DNA from: Deltaproteobacteria bacterium
GTDB lineage: Bacteria; Desulfobacterota; DSM-4660; Desulfatiglandales; HGW-15
DNA: 64,000 nucleotides
Assembly (NCBI GenBank): GCA_020060215.1
Contig: JAGVAP010000011.1
Location: forward strand, 18,852-82,851
Reading direction: 5' to 3'
Numbering within the stretch: the stretch's first letter is position 1; each line of letters begins with the position of its first letter. The notes under the pieces were generated by a model. The model saw only the letters and a list, made by a program, of their open reading frames with translations. It ran no database searches and was not told where the DNA came from. The translations under genes were made by a program, and so were the position numbers. Positions 8,736 to 20,100 of the stretch are shown piece by piece.

Positions 8736-8764
8736 GCAAGACGGCCGGGATTTGAAGTCTCGGG

Positions 8765-8858
8765 GGATGGGTGGAGCGAAGCGAAACCCGTCGATTCGGG
8801 ACGCGGTGGGACGCAAACCTCTAGAAAGATGGGTTTCGCTTCGCTCCACCCATCCTAC
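8765..8858. repeat. BIME-like pair of inverted REP units
   Basis: The left arm (8765-8791, GATGGGTGGAGCGAAGCG...) and the right arm (8828-8858, ...TTCGCTTCGCTCCACCC) are inverted copies of the same unit seen at 3789 and 52717-52805, with a 36-base spacer. Located between acn and gltA. Confidence 0.85.
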
Positions 8859-8917
8859 ACGCCCATGGTTGATTATCCGGCGAAGCGCATGCGGCGAACC
8901 TCAGGGGAGGAGGCAAA

Positions 8918-10099
8918 ATGGCTGAATACGTGAACGTGAAGAACACGGGACTCCGCGGGATCCCGGTGGCGGACACCAAGATCAGTTTCATCGATGGAGA
9001 GAAGGGCATCCTGATCTATCGGGGGTTCCGCATCGAGGAGCTTGCGGAAAGGGCGACCTTCCTGGAAGTGGCCTATCTCCTTCTCAACGGCCAGTTGCCT
9101 TCCGCGGAAACCCTCAAGGATTTTGAAGAGCGCACCGCAAAGGCGAGACCCCTCCCGGGCTACATCCTGGAGTGCTTCCGGCGATTACCCAAGGAGGCGC
9201 ATCCCATGGATGTGCTTCAGGCGACCGTTCCCCTCCTGGCCATGGCCGACCCGGATCTCGGAAAGGAATCCAGGGAGGCCCATGTGAACATGGCGGTTCG
9301 GCTCATAGCCCGGTTTCCCACAGCGGTAGCGGCCTGGCACCGGATCAGGCAGGGACTCGATCCCCTGGAACCCGATCCGTCCCTTTCGCATGCGGCGGAT
9401 CTCCTGCGCCAGCTTCACGGCAAGATGCCGGATGAGGAGATGGCCCGGGCGATGGATGTGTGCCTCATCCTCCACGCGGACCACACCTTCAATGCCTCGA
9501 CCTTTGCATGCAGGGAAGTGGCCTCCACCAGGGCGCATATGTATGCGGGGGTGACCGCCGGGATCGGGGCCCTTTCCGGGAGCCTGCACGGGGGCGCCAA
9601 TGCAGAGGTCATGAAGATGCTGCTCGAGCTTGAAACGGAAAAGGATATTCCGGGATGGGTAAAGAAACAGCTGGAGAGCGGGAATCGGATCATGGGCATG
9701 GGTCACGCGGTCTACAAGACCATGGACCCGAGGGCAAAATACCTGAAGGAGATGGGTTGGCGGCTCGGCCGCAAGACTGGACAGGCGCAGTGGCCCGCCC
9801 TCTCGGCCCAGGTGGAGGAAGCCGGCCTGAAGGAGTTCGCAGCGCGCGGGAAGACGGAGATCCAGCCCAACGTGGATTTTTTCAGCGCCCCGGTTTACCA
9901 CATCATGGGCGTTCCCAGGGACCTCATGACCCCCATCTTCGCCATCTCCCGCGTATCCGGGTGGTGCAGCCACATCATCGAGGAAAAGTTCGCAGAGGCC
10001 CAGGAGAAGCCCCAGCTCTACAGGCCCCAGGCCGAGTACGTGGGCCGTTACTGCGGCCTGATGGGATGTGAGTGGGAACCCGTGGAGGCGAGGAGTTAA
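8918..10099 (+). CDS. gltA: Citrate synthase
   Basis: A 393-residue citrate (possibly 2-methylcitrate) synthase of the short bacterial type. The catalytic histidines are in LSGSLHGGANAEV (about 225-237) and MGMGHAVYKTMDPRAKYL (about 262-279), with the aspartate in NVDFFSAPVYHIMGVP (about 316-331). The N-terminus (LRGIPVADTKISFIDGEKG) is typical. It condenses oxaloacetate and acetyl-CoA. Ribosome binding site GGGGAGGAGG precedes the ATG. It is the last of the TCA genes in this block. 2-Methylcitrate synthase is a paralogous alternative; no prp genes are nearby. Confidence 0.93.
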   Translation: MAEYVNVKNTGLRGIPVADTKISFIDGEKGILIYRGFRIEELAERATFLEVAYLLLNGQLPSAETLKDFEERTAKARPLPGYILECFRRLPKEAHPMDVLQATVPLLAMADPDLGKESREAHVNMAVRLIARFPTAVAAWHRIRQGLDPLEPDPSLSHAADLLRQLHGKMPDEEMARAMDVCLILHADHTFNASTFACREVASTRAHMYAGVTAGIGALSGSLHGGANAEVMKMLLELETEKDIPGWVKKQLESGNRIMGMGHAVYKTMDPRAKYLKEMGWRLGRKTGQAQWPALSAQVEEAGLKEFAARGKTEIQPNVDFFSAPVYHIMGVPRDLMTPIFAISRVSGWCSHIIEEKFAEAQEKPQLYRPQAEYVGRYCGLMGCEWEPVEARS

Positions 10100-10151
10100 A
10101 GAGGTTCATTGTACCTTCCACGGTCCGGCACCTCTTGTGGGGGGACCCGCC

Positions 10152-10191
10152 AGAGGTTCTACCGATCCGGCGGGAAGCAGCACAGGGTTCA
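10152..10191. repeat. 40-base interspersed repeat, copy 2
   Basis: Identical over 40 bases to 5799-5838. In this copy the upstream CCCGCC can pair with GGCGGG of the repeat to make a hairpin. The surrounding gap (10100-10336) shows no gene. Confidence 0.85.
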
Positions 10192-10336
10192 TCGCTCAGG
10201 GTTCGCTCACCTGCCTAACCTCCTTTAATCACATCATTTTCCCCATTAAATACAGGATCTCCCCCATTTCGAAGAAACGGATCATCACTTAACTTGGTCC
10301 TTACCGCTGCGTTCGAAAAAAGTGAGGTGATGAGCT

Positions 10337-10702
10337 TTGGAGAAGAAGAAAGTCCCGGTGATTCAAGAAGAGGTGAAGGTCGGGAAGCGCCCGAAGAGGA
10401 GCGGTGTCCTTAGGGTCCGGAAGAGAGTCCACGACCGGGAGGAGCTCGTGGAGCAACCCCTCCTGAAAGAGGAGGCTGTGGTCACGCGAGTCCCTGTGAA
10501 CCGCTACCTGGAAACACCTGCGGAAATCCGTGAGGAGGACGGGGTGATCATCGTTCCTCTCATGGAGGAGGTGGCGGTCGTGGAGAAACGATTGCTGCTC
10601 AAGGAAGAGATCCGCATCCAAAGAAGAAAGATGGAAGTGCGCGAGCATCAGAAGATCGTCTTGAGGAGTGAAGAGGCAGTGATCGAGCACAGCGGGAAAT
10701 AG
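10337..10702 (+). CDS. DUF2382 (YsnF/AvaK-type) stress protein, small
   Basis: A 121-residue, highly charged protein with the DUF2382 pattern: paired strands of Glu/Lys/Val such as VPVIQEEVKVGKR and LLLKEEIRIQRRK. Related proteins (YsnF, AvaK) accompany general-stress loci; the biochemical role is unknown. Start is a TTG at 10337 with GAGGTGA 7-8 bases upstream. It precedes a second DUF2382 gene by 19 bases, so the two are probably one transcript. Confidence 0.75.
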   Translation: MEKKKVPVIQEEVKVGKRPKRSGVLRVRKRVHDREELVEQPLLKEEAVVTRVPVNRYLETPAEIREEDGVIIVPLMEEVAVVEKRLLLKEEIRIQRRKMEVREHQKIVLRSEEAVIEHSGK

Positions 10703-10721
10703 ATCATGAGAGGTTCAGGGT

Positions 10722-11621
10722 ATGAGAACAATCGTAGGATTTTTTGACAAATACAAGGAAGCGGAGGGGCTTGTGAACGCCCTGGTGGAGCGCGGCTTCA
10801 ACCGGGAGAATATCGATCTTGGCAGGACGGCCAAGGGGGAATCCGTGAAAGGGAAAAAGAGAGAAGGTTTTTTCGATTGGCTCTTCGGTTCTCCTGAGGA
10901 AAAGCATGAAGCTGTAAGGGGATACTACCCCGAGGGCCCGCACGGGGAAGAGGCCTATGTGGCCGTTTATGCGAGCGACACAGAAGCCATGCTCGCGCGG
11001 GACATCATGAGCAACCATGGCGTCGCGGACATAGAGGAGCGGTCGGAGGATTGGATGGAGCCCGGTCGTTTTCGAGAAAGAGGCCCGTTGGGCATGGGAG
11101 CCGAGGGCGTTCTCCCGATCGCCGAGGAAGAAGTACGGGTTGGGAAGAGGGAGATCCCGAAGGGTAAGGTCCGCGTGACCAGCCATGTGACCGAGACGCC
11201 GGTGGAGGAGGATGTCCGTTTGAGGGAAGAACACGCCAAGGTCGAGCGGCGGCCCGTGGACCGGCCTCTTTCGGAGGCGGATAAGGAAGCCGCCTTCAGG
11301 GAGACTTCCTTTGAGGTCCACGAGACCGCCGAAGAGCCTGTGGTCTCGAAAGAGGCCAGGGTGAAGGAGGAAGTGATCATCGGCAAGGAGGAGACGGAGA
11401 GGATCGAGAGGGTTCGCGAGACCGCCAGACGCACGGATGTGGAGATCGAGGAAGAGGAGCTCGGAACGTACTCTGATCGGCTCAGAGAAGACATGCGGTT
11501 CAGGGGGAAGCGCTGGGCCGATATCGAAGAGGATGTCCGGGCGGACTGGGAGAGAGATCGTCCTGGGACCTGGAGCCGGTATCGGGATCCTCTGCGCCGT
11601 CGTTGGGAAGTGCGTGAATAG
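10722..11621 (+). CDS. General-stress-protein-like (GSP17M-type) domain fused to DUF2382
   Basis: A 299-residue protein. Residues 1-110 resemble the N-terminal heat-induced/GSP17M-type domain (RTIVGFFDKYKEAEGLVNAL, then YVAVYASD and ARDIMSNHGVADIEER). Residues about 120-240 are the charged DUF2382 (VGKREIPKGKVRVTSHV, REEHAKVERRPVDRP). The tail (about 240-299) resembles a short DUF that often ends such proteins. No membrane segment. Presumably a soluble stress-response protein; the molecular function is not known for the family. Confidence 0.75.
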   Translation: MRTIVGFFDKYKEAEGLVNALVERGFNRENIDLGRTAKGESVKGKKREGFFDWLFGSPEEKHEAVRGYYPEGPHGEEAYVAVYASDTEAMLARDIMSNHGVADIEERSEDWMEPGRFRERGPLGMGAEGVLPIAEEEVRVGKREIPKGKVRVTSHVTETPVEEDVRLREEHAKVERRPVDRPLSEADKEAAFRETSFEVHETAEEPVVSKEARVKEEVIIGKEETERIERVRETARRTDVEIEEEELGTYSDRLREDMRFRGKRWADIEEDVRADWERDRPGTWSRYRDPLRRRWEVRE

Positions 11622-11957
11622 GTGTGCTGCCCGGCCGGGGGGGAATGTGGCCCCCCCGGCTCCCCTTGCTCCCGCCCGGTTTTCCACCGTGCCGTTTTCG
11701 ACGGGGGTCCGCCCGGTCGCCGGGTCGCTCCGGAAGACGTCTCTGGTCCTCCACCGACCACCCTGCCTGTGAATCCAATCCCCTGAATACGTCAAAAACC
11801 CAACAGGTCGACGCATCGCTCCCGTTCTGAAGGGTCCTCCAGGCCTTCTCCACAGCCGAAATCGACCTCCTTCAAGGCAGTAGAACCCATCCACCCGCCG
11901 AACTTCCGGAGGAACCGGAAAGGCATCAATCTTGCTTTCCAGATAAAGAGCACAGGT
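11622..11957. other. Non-coding gap with GC-rich hairpin
   Basis: A strong 10-bp hairpin (11634-11643 with 11651-11660, seven G:C pairs at its tip, loop AATGTGG) lies just after the stress gene; it lacks a T-run but may terminate or stabilise that transcript. I see no convincing gene or promoter in the rest of the gap. Confidence 0.5.
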
Positions 11958-14090
11958 ATGCGCCGGATCGTCCCGCCCGGATTCTCCCTGAATTCTCCGG
12001 ACCGGAGGTTGAACGAGAATAGAACGACCATGCACCTTTCGATTCCGACATATGAATCAGATCAGACGTTCCCTGAGCGGGCCGCCCCTGGAAATCCATT
12101 GAATTCGGAAACCATAAGGCTCAAGATCAACCCGGTTACCCTCGCCTTTCGAGAGGAACAGGCCGATCTCGAGGCTCTCTTCCACCAGAATTATTTCAGG
12201 ACCAACCTCGGGCACATGAGACTGGCCATGTCCATGGCTGCGTTGTTCTACGGGCTCGCCGGGCTGGTGGAAAACACCTTCCTGCCCAGTGCATCCATGG
12301 CCATATGGGTGATCCGGTATGGGGTCGTGGTTCCGCTGTTCATCCTTGGCGTCTTCTTTTCCTTCACGCGCCATTATGAAAAATGCTGGTATGCCCTCTC
12401 ATGCTTCTACATCCTGGCATCCGGGGGCGGCTTCGTCACGATGATCATTCTGGGGCCAAAGCCCGAGATCTATTCGTACTACGTAGGAGTGATCATTTGT
12501 CTGTTCTTCGGCTACACCTTTGCGCGGGAGAGGTTTATCCATGCCTCCCTTGCCGGCTGCATGGTTTCGACATTCTATGTGGCGGCGTCGATTTCAGTCG
12601 ACACCCCCGTCAGGGATTTTCTTCATGGTATCCAGTACATTTTCATCGCGAATTCTCTGGGAATGATGACCTGCTACTACATCGAATACTCGGCGCGCAG
12701 GGACTTTCTCCTGGTCCACCTCTACCAGGAGGAACGGGAAAAGGTCGAGGCGGCGAATCTGAGGCTGGAAAAACGGGTGGAAGAGCGAACCGCGGATCTG
12801 ACCTCCGCGAACCGGCGTCTGGTGGAAGAGATGGAGGCCCACAGGAGGGCTGAAAAACAGAAGGAGGAACTCGAATCGAGCCTGCGGCGCGCCCAGAAGA
12901 TGGAATCCCTCGGAACCCTGGCAGGGGGGGTGGCCCATGACCTCAACAACATCCTCTCCGGTGTTGTCAGCTACCCGGACCTGCTGTTGAGCGTGATCCC
13001 TAAAGACGACCCCTTCAGGGACTCCATTTCCCTCATCAAGAAATCCGGAGAAAAAGCGGCGGCCATCGTTCAGGATCTGTTGACCCTTGCCCGCCGGGGG
13101 GTAGCCATCTTTTCGGTCGTCAACCTGAATACGATCATCGATGAGTACATCGGGAGTCCGGAATTCAGGAGACTGCAGGCCCATCACCCGAATGTGGAGT
13201 GCGACCTGAAGTTGGAGCCCCGATTGCGGAATGTCCTGGGGTCGCCGGTACACCTGTCCAAGACGATCATGAACCTCGTATCGAATGCAGCCGAAGCCAT
13301 GCCGGAGGGGGGCACGATCGAGATCCGCACGGGGGAAAGGGAAATCAAGGGCCCGGTAAGCGGCTGTCCGGATCTCAAGGCCGGTTGCTACGCCGCCGTA
13401 ACCGTTTCGGACACCGGCGTGGGGATCCCCCCGGAGGATCTGGAAAAGATATTCGAACCGTTCTATTCCAAGAAGGTCCTGGGGCGCAGCGGGACGGGTC
13501 TGGGGATGGCCGTGGTGTGGGGAACGGTTCATGACCATCATGGGTTCATCGATGTCAAGAGCGTGCCCGGAAAGGGTACCACGTTTGAGCTGTATTTCCC
13601 TTCTACGGATCAGCCGATACGTGCTGAAAAGGAACGGATTCCGATCGACCGCTACAAGGGCGAAGGCGAGTCCGTCCTGATCGTCGACGATGTCCGGGAA
13701 CAGAGGGAAATCGCGTGCCAGATGCTGACCAGCCTGGGTTATTGCGTCACCGCCCTGCAGAGCGGGGAGGCGGCTGTAGAATACATGAGGAGCCATTCAG
13801 TCGACCTGATCGTCCTGGATATGATCATGGATCCGGGGATCGACGGGCTTGAAACCTACCGGCAGATCATCGAACAACACCCCGGCCAGAGAGCCGTCAT
13901 CGCAAGCGGCTTTTCCGAGACCCGGCGCGTCGCCGAACTGCAGGAGCTGGGGGCGGGTGAATACATCCGCAAGCCCTACAGCGTGGAAAAGCTTGGCGTG
14001 GCCGTCAAGAAGGCCCTCACCGGTCGGCCAGGGGGGCCACCGGAGCTTCATCATCGGTCTGAAGCCGGTTCATCACACCAAGGGTGCTAA
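11958..14090 (+). CDS. Membrane hybrid histidine kinase with C-terminal receiver domain
   Basis: About 710 residues. Residues about 90-255 form about six membrane segments of no recognised sensor family. A coiled coil (about 255-310) leads to the HisKA phosphoacceptor motif LGTLAGGVAHDLNNILSG, then the HATPase N box (NLVSNAAEAMPEGG) and G boxes (SDTGVGIPPEDL, GRSGTGLGMAVV). A receiver domain follows at about 575-690 with the acceptor aspartate in LIVLDMIMDPGIDG. It ends 13 bases before the PKS start, and the PKS ribosome binding site (AAGGAG, 14089-14094) overlaps its stop, so the two are translationally close and almost certainly co-transcribed. The start is uncertain: ATG 12030 is also in frame. 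The output partner is not evident. Confidence 0.85.
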   Translation: MRRIVPPGFSLNSPDRRLNENRTTMHLSIPTYESDQTFPERAAPGNPLNSETIRLKINPVTLAFREEQADLEALFHQNYFRTNLGHMRLAMSMAALFYGLAGLVENTFLPSASMAIWVIRYGVVVPLFILGVFFSFTRHYEKCWYALSCFYILASGGGFVTMIILGPKPEIYSYYVGVIICLFFGYTFARERFIHASLAGCMVSTFYVAASISVDTPVRDFLHGIQYIFIANSLGMMTCYYIEYSARRDFLLVHLYQEEREKVEAANLRLEKRVEERTADLTSANRRLVEEMEAHRRAEKQKEELESSLRRAQKMESLGTLAGGVAHDLNNILSGVVSYPDLLLSVIPKDDPFRDSISLIKKSGEKAAAIVQDLLTLARRGVAIFSVVNLNTIIDEYIGSPEFRRLQAHHPNVECDLKLEPRLRNVLGSPVHLSKTIMNLVSNAAEAMPEGGTIEIRTGEREIKGPVSGCPDLKAGCYAAVTVSDTGVGIPPEDLEKIFEPFYSKKVLGRSGTGLGMAVVWGTVHDHHGFIDVKSVPGKGTTFELYFPSTDQPIRAEKERIPIDRYKGEGESVLIVDDVREQREIACQMLTSLGYCVTALQSGEAAVEYMRSHSVDLIVLDMIMDPGIDGLETYRQIIEQHPGQRAVIASGFSETRRVAELQELGAGEYIRKPYSVEKLGVAVKKALTGRPGGPPELHHRSEAGSSHQGC

Positions 14091-14103
14091 GGAGACCTCT
14101 ATC

Positions 14104-17100
14104 ATGGATGCAAAAGGCACTACTCTCCCCATCGCCGTGATCGGAATGGGCTGCCGGTATCCGGGGGCCGACTCACCTCGACAGCTGTGGGCCAACGTGC
14201 TCAGCCGCCGGCGGCAGTTCAGACGTATTCCGAAATGCCGACTTCCTCTGGAGGAGTATCACCACGAAGACCGACGGGAGGCAGACAGGACCTATCTCCG
14301 CATGGCCGCCGTGATCGACGGGTTCACGTTCGATTGGGTATCGCGGCGCATACCGCGATCGACCTATCTGGCAACGGACGTCGTTCATTGGCTTGCCCTC
14401 GAAACGGCACTGCAGGCGGTTGCCGACGCGGGGTACACCGTCGAGACCTTTCCCGGCCCGCGCACCGGCGTGATCGTGGGCAACAGCCTGACCGGCGAAC
14501 AGTCCCGGTCGTCCACCTTGCGGCTGAGATGGCCCTATGTGCGAAAAGCCTTCCTGGCCGCCGCCCGCCGGTCCCCCTTGGCGGCCGAGGAAGCCGGCGG
14601 ATTGGAAAAGGTGTTGGAAACCTATTACAAGTCGGCCTTCCCCGAGGTCAACGAAGACACCCTGGCGGGCGGCCTCTCCAACACGATTGCGGGCCGCATC
14701 TGCAACTACCTGAACCTCGACGGCGGCGGCTATACCGTAGACGGGGCATGCTCATCCTCCCTGCTGGCCATTGCCACGGCCGCCTCCGTCCTCTCTGCGG
14801 GGGACCTGGACCTGGCTCTGGCAGGGGGCGTCGACATCAGCCTCGATCCGTTCGAGCTGGTGGGGTTCGCCAGGACCGGCGCCCTGACATCGGGCGAGAT
14901 GACCGTCTACGACCGGAGGGCCAGCGGATTCATCCCGGGGGAAGGGTGCGGGTTTGTCGTCCTGAAGCGGTACGAAGACGCGCTCAGGGACGGCAACGAT
15001 GTCTATGCCGTGTTGCGGGGGTGGGGCATATCGTCGGACGGCGGCAATGCCTCCATCACCGCTCCGAGCGTCCCGGGTCAGGCGGAGGCCCTGAGAAGGG
15101 CATACGCCAAGGCGGGCTATGGCGCCGAGCAGCTGAGATTCATCGAAGGCCACGGCACCGGGACCGCCGTCGGCGACCGGGTCGAGGTGGAAGCGATCGC
15201 CTCCCTCTTCACCGATCTTCCTCTGCAGCGACCACCCGGCCGCTTCTGCGGCATCACCTCCCTGAAATCGATCATCGGTCATGCCAAGGCGGCAGCCGGG
15301 GTCGGCGGCTTCATCAAGGCCGTCATGGCGGTCAACCGCCGAGTTTGTCCGCCCACCGCAGGCTGCCGCACCCCCAACCGGGTATTCGAGGAATCTGCGA
15401 AACGGCTTTTCCCGGTCCTCATGGGAAAGCGGTTCCCCCCTGACGAGACGGTACGGGCGGGGGTTTCGGCCATGGGGTTCGGCGGCATCAACAGCCATGT
15501 GACCATCGAATCGGCCGGAGGGCCCAGCTGCAGGTTTGACCCCGAGATGGATGAACGGGCCCTGATGGTCTCTTCGCAGGATGACGAGGTATTCGTCCTG
15601 ACTGCGGATGATGAGTCCGATCTGGGTGCGAAATGCCGGGCACTGGCAGTGACGGTCGAGGGGATCAGTTACGCGGAACTGACGGACCTCGCGGCCGGTC
15701 TCGGGCAGAAAACGGATTCACGACATCGCCTGCGTGCGGCGGTGGTCGCAGGGAGTCCGGATGAACTGGCGGGAAAGCTCCGCAGATTGCATGTCATCCT
15801 GGAAACCGGGCCTCTGAACCCCGGCCGGGTATACCGGGAGGAATCGGAGCATCTCTGGCTGGGCCATCCGGGCAAACGTCCGCGTGTGGCCTTCCTGTTT
15901 CCCGGCCAGGGGTCGCAGAAACTGAACATGGCCAGGTTCCTGGTGGAACGCTTTCCATGGGCCCGTGAGCTCGTGGAGCGCGCGGACCTGATATCCGGCG
16001 AATTCAAGACCACCCCCCTCAGTCAGATCATGTTCCCACCGATCGATCAGGCCGCTGACGCCGGCCAGTTCGAATCCTGGTTTCACGAACTGACCTTGAC
16101 CGCCAACGCCCAGCCCGCAATCTGCCTGGCCTCGGTCTTATGGTGCCGGTTCCTGAGAGAGCTGGGGATCACGCCGGCGGTCGTCGGAGGCCACAGTCTC
16201 GGAGAGGCGACGGCGTTTTATGCGGCCGGCGGTTTCGATGAAACGACCCTCCTGCGTTTTGCCTTCACCCGCGGCCGGGCCATGACCCTGCCGCAGGAGA
16301 TCGCCGGCGCCATGCTCGGCTTGCGATGCAACCGCCGCCAGGCCGAGGGCCTGCTCGGGAGGATCTCCGACGGGTACGTCGCACTGGCCAATATCAACGC
16401 ACCCGACCAGGTGGTCGCTTCCGGAGAGCTTTCCGCGATCGAGCAGCTGAGCCGACTGGCCAGAGAAGAGGGGATCGCCGCCAGCCGATTGCCCGTCTCC
16501 AGCGCATTTCACTGCAGGCTGACCTCCCATGCCGCGAAAAAACTGGAGGAAGAGGCGAGTCTGCCGACCAGGCTGTCAAAGCCCTCAATCCGCCTGCTCA
16601 GCTGCATGGACGGCCGCGAGATCCCCGGGGGGCATGACCTGAAGAACCACTTTGTCCAACAGGTCACCTCCCAGGTCGACTTCACGGCATTGGTTGAATC
16701 CGCAGCCCGCGGGTCGGACATCCTGGTCGAGGTCGGCCCCGGCCGGGTTCTAACGGGACTGGTCGGCGCAATTCTTCAAGGCGGCGGCCCCCCGTGTCTT
16801 CCGGTGGAATCGTCACCCTTTCAAACCACCGATCTGAACCGGCTGCTTGCCACCCTTTTCGTTCATGGGCTGGACATCCACTGGAATGGACTGTATGCCA
16901 ACAGGCTGGTGTACCCCTTTGTCGCGCCGGCCGATCGATCCTTCATCGGGAATCCCTGCGAGACCCCGCTTGACGTCGAAACGGCCGATCCTCCCGACAC
17001 CCAAGCCGGGGCACGGGGGTTGACGGCCTCCCTGCTGCCCGGCCTTGGCGATGTTCCGCTCACCACGCTGCGGTCCTACCTGGAGAAGCGCGGTCCGTTC

Positions 17101-20100
17101 CTGGCCGACGTCGTCAGGGCCGATCTCAAGTCCATGGCTCCGGAACAACCGGTTGCGGATGTCGAGATGCGGCCGCCCTCCATGATCCGTCCGGACACAA
17201 CCGACCCGAAACAGGACCGGCAGGTCGATCGGTCGGCGGAGGAGATCCTCTATGGGCTGGTCGAGGAGGTGACCGGGTTTCCAAAGGAGACGTTGACCCC
17301 CGAGGCCCGGCTCCTGGATGACCTGAACCTGGATTCCATTAAGTCGGGCGAGCTCATTGCACGATTCGCGAAACACTTCAATCTTTCCGGAGAGCTCGAC
17401 CCCGCCGAATGGACCAACGCCTCGCTCGGAAGGATCGTCGATCTGATCGTTCATCGCCGTTCGGATCAGTCCGGGGCCGGCCATAAAGATCGGCTGCTGG
17501 ACATCGCGGAGGTCCTGAGAACGCTCCTCGACCAGACCTCGCAGATCACGGGGATCCCCTCCGGGGACATACCGATCGACGCCCCTGTCGGAGCCGGGCT
17601 GAAACTGGAGGCGGATCAACTCCATCTTGTCCTGACCGCCACTTCAAAGGTGCTCAAACGCGACCTGAACCTGGACCTGCAGCCGCTTCTCCATCGCAGC
17701 CTGGAACAGATTGCCGAGATTGTGGTCCGGATCGCGCGAAGCGGAGAGAAGGGCGACCTGAGACCGGTCCTCCATCTGTCCAACACCTGGGTTCGGGAAC
17801 TGCGGATCGATGTCATAGAAAGTGAACGGCCCCCACTCCCTCCCTGGTATGGAAAACGCGCAGAGGACCAGTGGCCCAACGCCCGGGTCCTGGTCCTGGG
17901 GGACGACCCGGAGGATGAGGTCTGTCACGCCATGGAGAGACACTTGAGCCGCCTGGGCGCCAGGGTGCTCGTAAAGAGCTTCGACTCAGCCCGGTCCGTG
18001 GAGTTCAGGCGGACGGTGGACGGGTTTTCCCATTTCATCGCCGTCCTGCCCCGCACAGCCCGGGTCTCCGATCCGTCCGAGGACGATGTGAAGCACATGG
18101 TCCATCGTCTGTCCTTTGCGGCGGCTCCGCCGCCGGCCAGCCATGGACCCAGGCGCCGTAACTGCCTGGGTTTTGTCCAGTTCGGGGGGGGCTTTTTCGG
18201 TATTCGCCCGGATGCACCGTTCCTGGACCAGTGCTGCGCGACCGCATTGGCCAAGAGCGTCTATCTCGAGCGCGACGATCTGAAGACCCGGGTGATCGAC
18301 TTTGATCCCGGGATCGGGGCGAAGGATATAGCGGAAAAGACGATCCTGGAGATGCAGGGGCCGCAGGATTTTGCGGAAGTGGGTTACGATCACCGGTTGA
18401 TCCGGCGCACCCCCGTCGCGAACGCCATCGAACCAGCCCAGTACGACAGAGACCCGATCACTTGGTCGAGCAAGGATGTCATCCTGGCGACCGGGGGCGC
18501 AAAGGGGATTACCGCGGAATGCGCATTCGCCCTGGCCCGGACCCTGGGAACCGGAATGGCCCTGGTCGGAAGAACGCCGATCCCGGATCCGGGAGCCGCC
18601 GGTCCCGAGGGAGAGAAGATCCTCGAGATCCTCCGGCGATATAGTGACCAGGGGCTTCAGGCCCGTTATTACAGCTGCGACATCTGCGACCGAAGATCCC
18701 TGGCGGAAACGGTAAGGCAGATTCAAAGAGAGATGGGTCCAATAACGGGTGTCATCCACGGAGCAGGCCGGAATTCCCCACGACGATTTCACCAGGTTCC
18801 CGTGGAAGAGGCGCTCAAAGAAGTCGCTCCGAAAGTGATCGGCGCCCTCAACCTGCTCTCCCTGCTGCAGGAGGCCCCTCCGAAGATCATTGTCGGGCTC
18901 ACTTCCAGCATCGGAATCACCGGAATGCAGGGCAATGCGTGGTATGCGTTTTCCAACGAGGCCCTGGATCTCATCCTTCGGCGCTACGGGGCGAACCACC
19001 CGACGACGCGAACGCTGTCCGTGGCCTACAGCATCTGGCGCGACGAAGGAATGGGGGCCAGGATGGGGAGCGTCCAGGTCCTCAAGAGACAGGGAATCGA
19101 TGCCATCCCCACGAAAGAAGGGGTCAAACGGTTCATCCGCCTGTTTCTCCGCAACCCCGGGACCCACCAGGTCCTCGTGGCCGCCCGCATGACGCAAATG
19201 GATACCCTGGGAACGCCGGCCGCGCCTCCTGTGGAGGGGGCGAGGTTTCTTGAAAAACGGATTCACTACATCCCCGGGGTCGAATCCGCGTTCCTGGTTC
19301 ACCTCTCCCTGGAGGAGGATCTGTATCTCCAGGACCATTGCTACAACGGTTCCTACCTTTTCCCGGCGGTCTTCGGTCTGGAGGCCATGGCCCAGGCTGT
19401 CGCCCATGTGACCGGGGTCACCGGATTCCGCGGCGTGCGGGTGGAGAACCTCTTGTTGAGGCGGCCGATCATCGTAGACCCGGAGAAGGGTGCGGACATC
19501 ATCGTCTGGGCCCAGGCAGAGGAGCGCGCTGCCGCCGAAGATCCTTTGTCCGTCCGGGCAGGGATAGCCAGGGTCGGCGTGGATTCAAACCCGGATTTCT
19601 TCTCAGCCACCTTCATCATGGGGTCATGGGACTCCCCCCACAGGCAGCCTCCAGAGCTCCCCGCCGAACCCCTCGATCTTGATCCCCCGACAGACCTGTA
19701 CCGCAACACCTTCCTGTTTCAGGGGCCTCGTTTTCAACGCTTCGACCGGGTCCATCTGCTGGAGCGTTCCTCGGACGACTCGGGGGTCGCGGTCATCAGC
19801 GTCCGGCCTTCGGAAGAGGATTGCGCCAGGCTCGCCTTTGCCGGCCCGGAACACCACGCACTCTTGCTAGGGGATCCTTTCCAGCGGGACAACCTGCTCC
19901 AGTCGGTGACCCTGCTGGTCCCCCAGGAGGGGGCCCTTCCGCTCTCCGTCCGCCGCTGGGACATCTACCCCCGGCGCATGTCGGGACAGGTTCGGATGCT
20001 CGTGCAGACCCGCCTCCTTGGGTTGCAGCAGGACGAAATCGACACGTCGGTGGAATCCTTCGACCCCTCCGGTCTGCCGGCGGAGACGCTGGATGGATTT

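Noticed and set aside
13849..14103. N-terminal extension of the PKS from 13849
   Set aside because: The added residues overlap the receiver domain of the upstream kinase, while AAGGAG and ATG 14104 give a start that matches the PKSE N-terminus.
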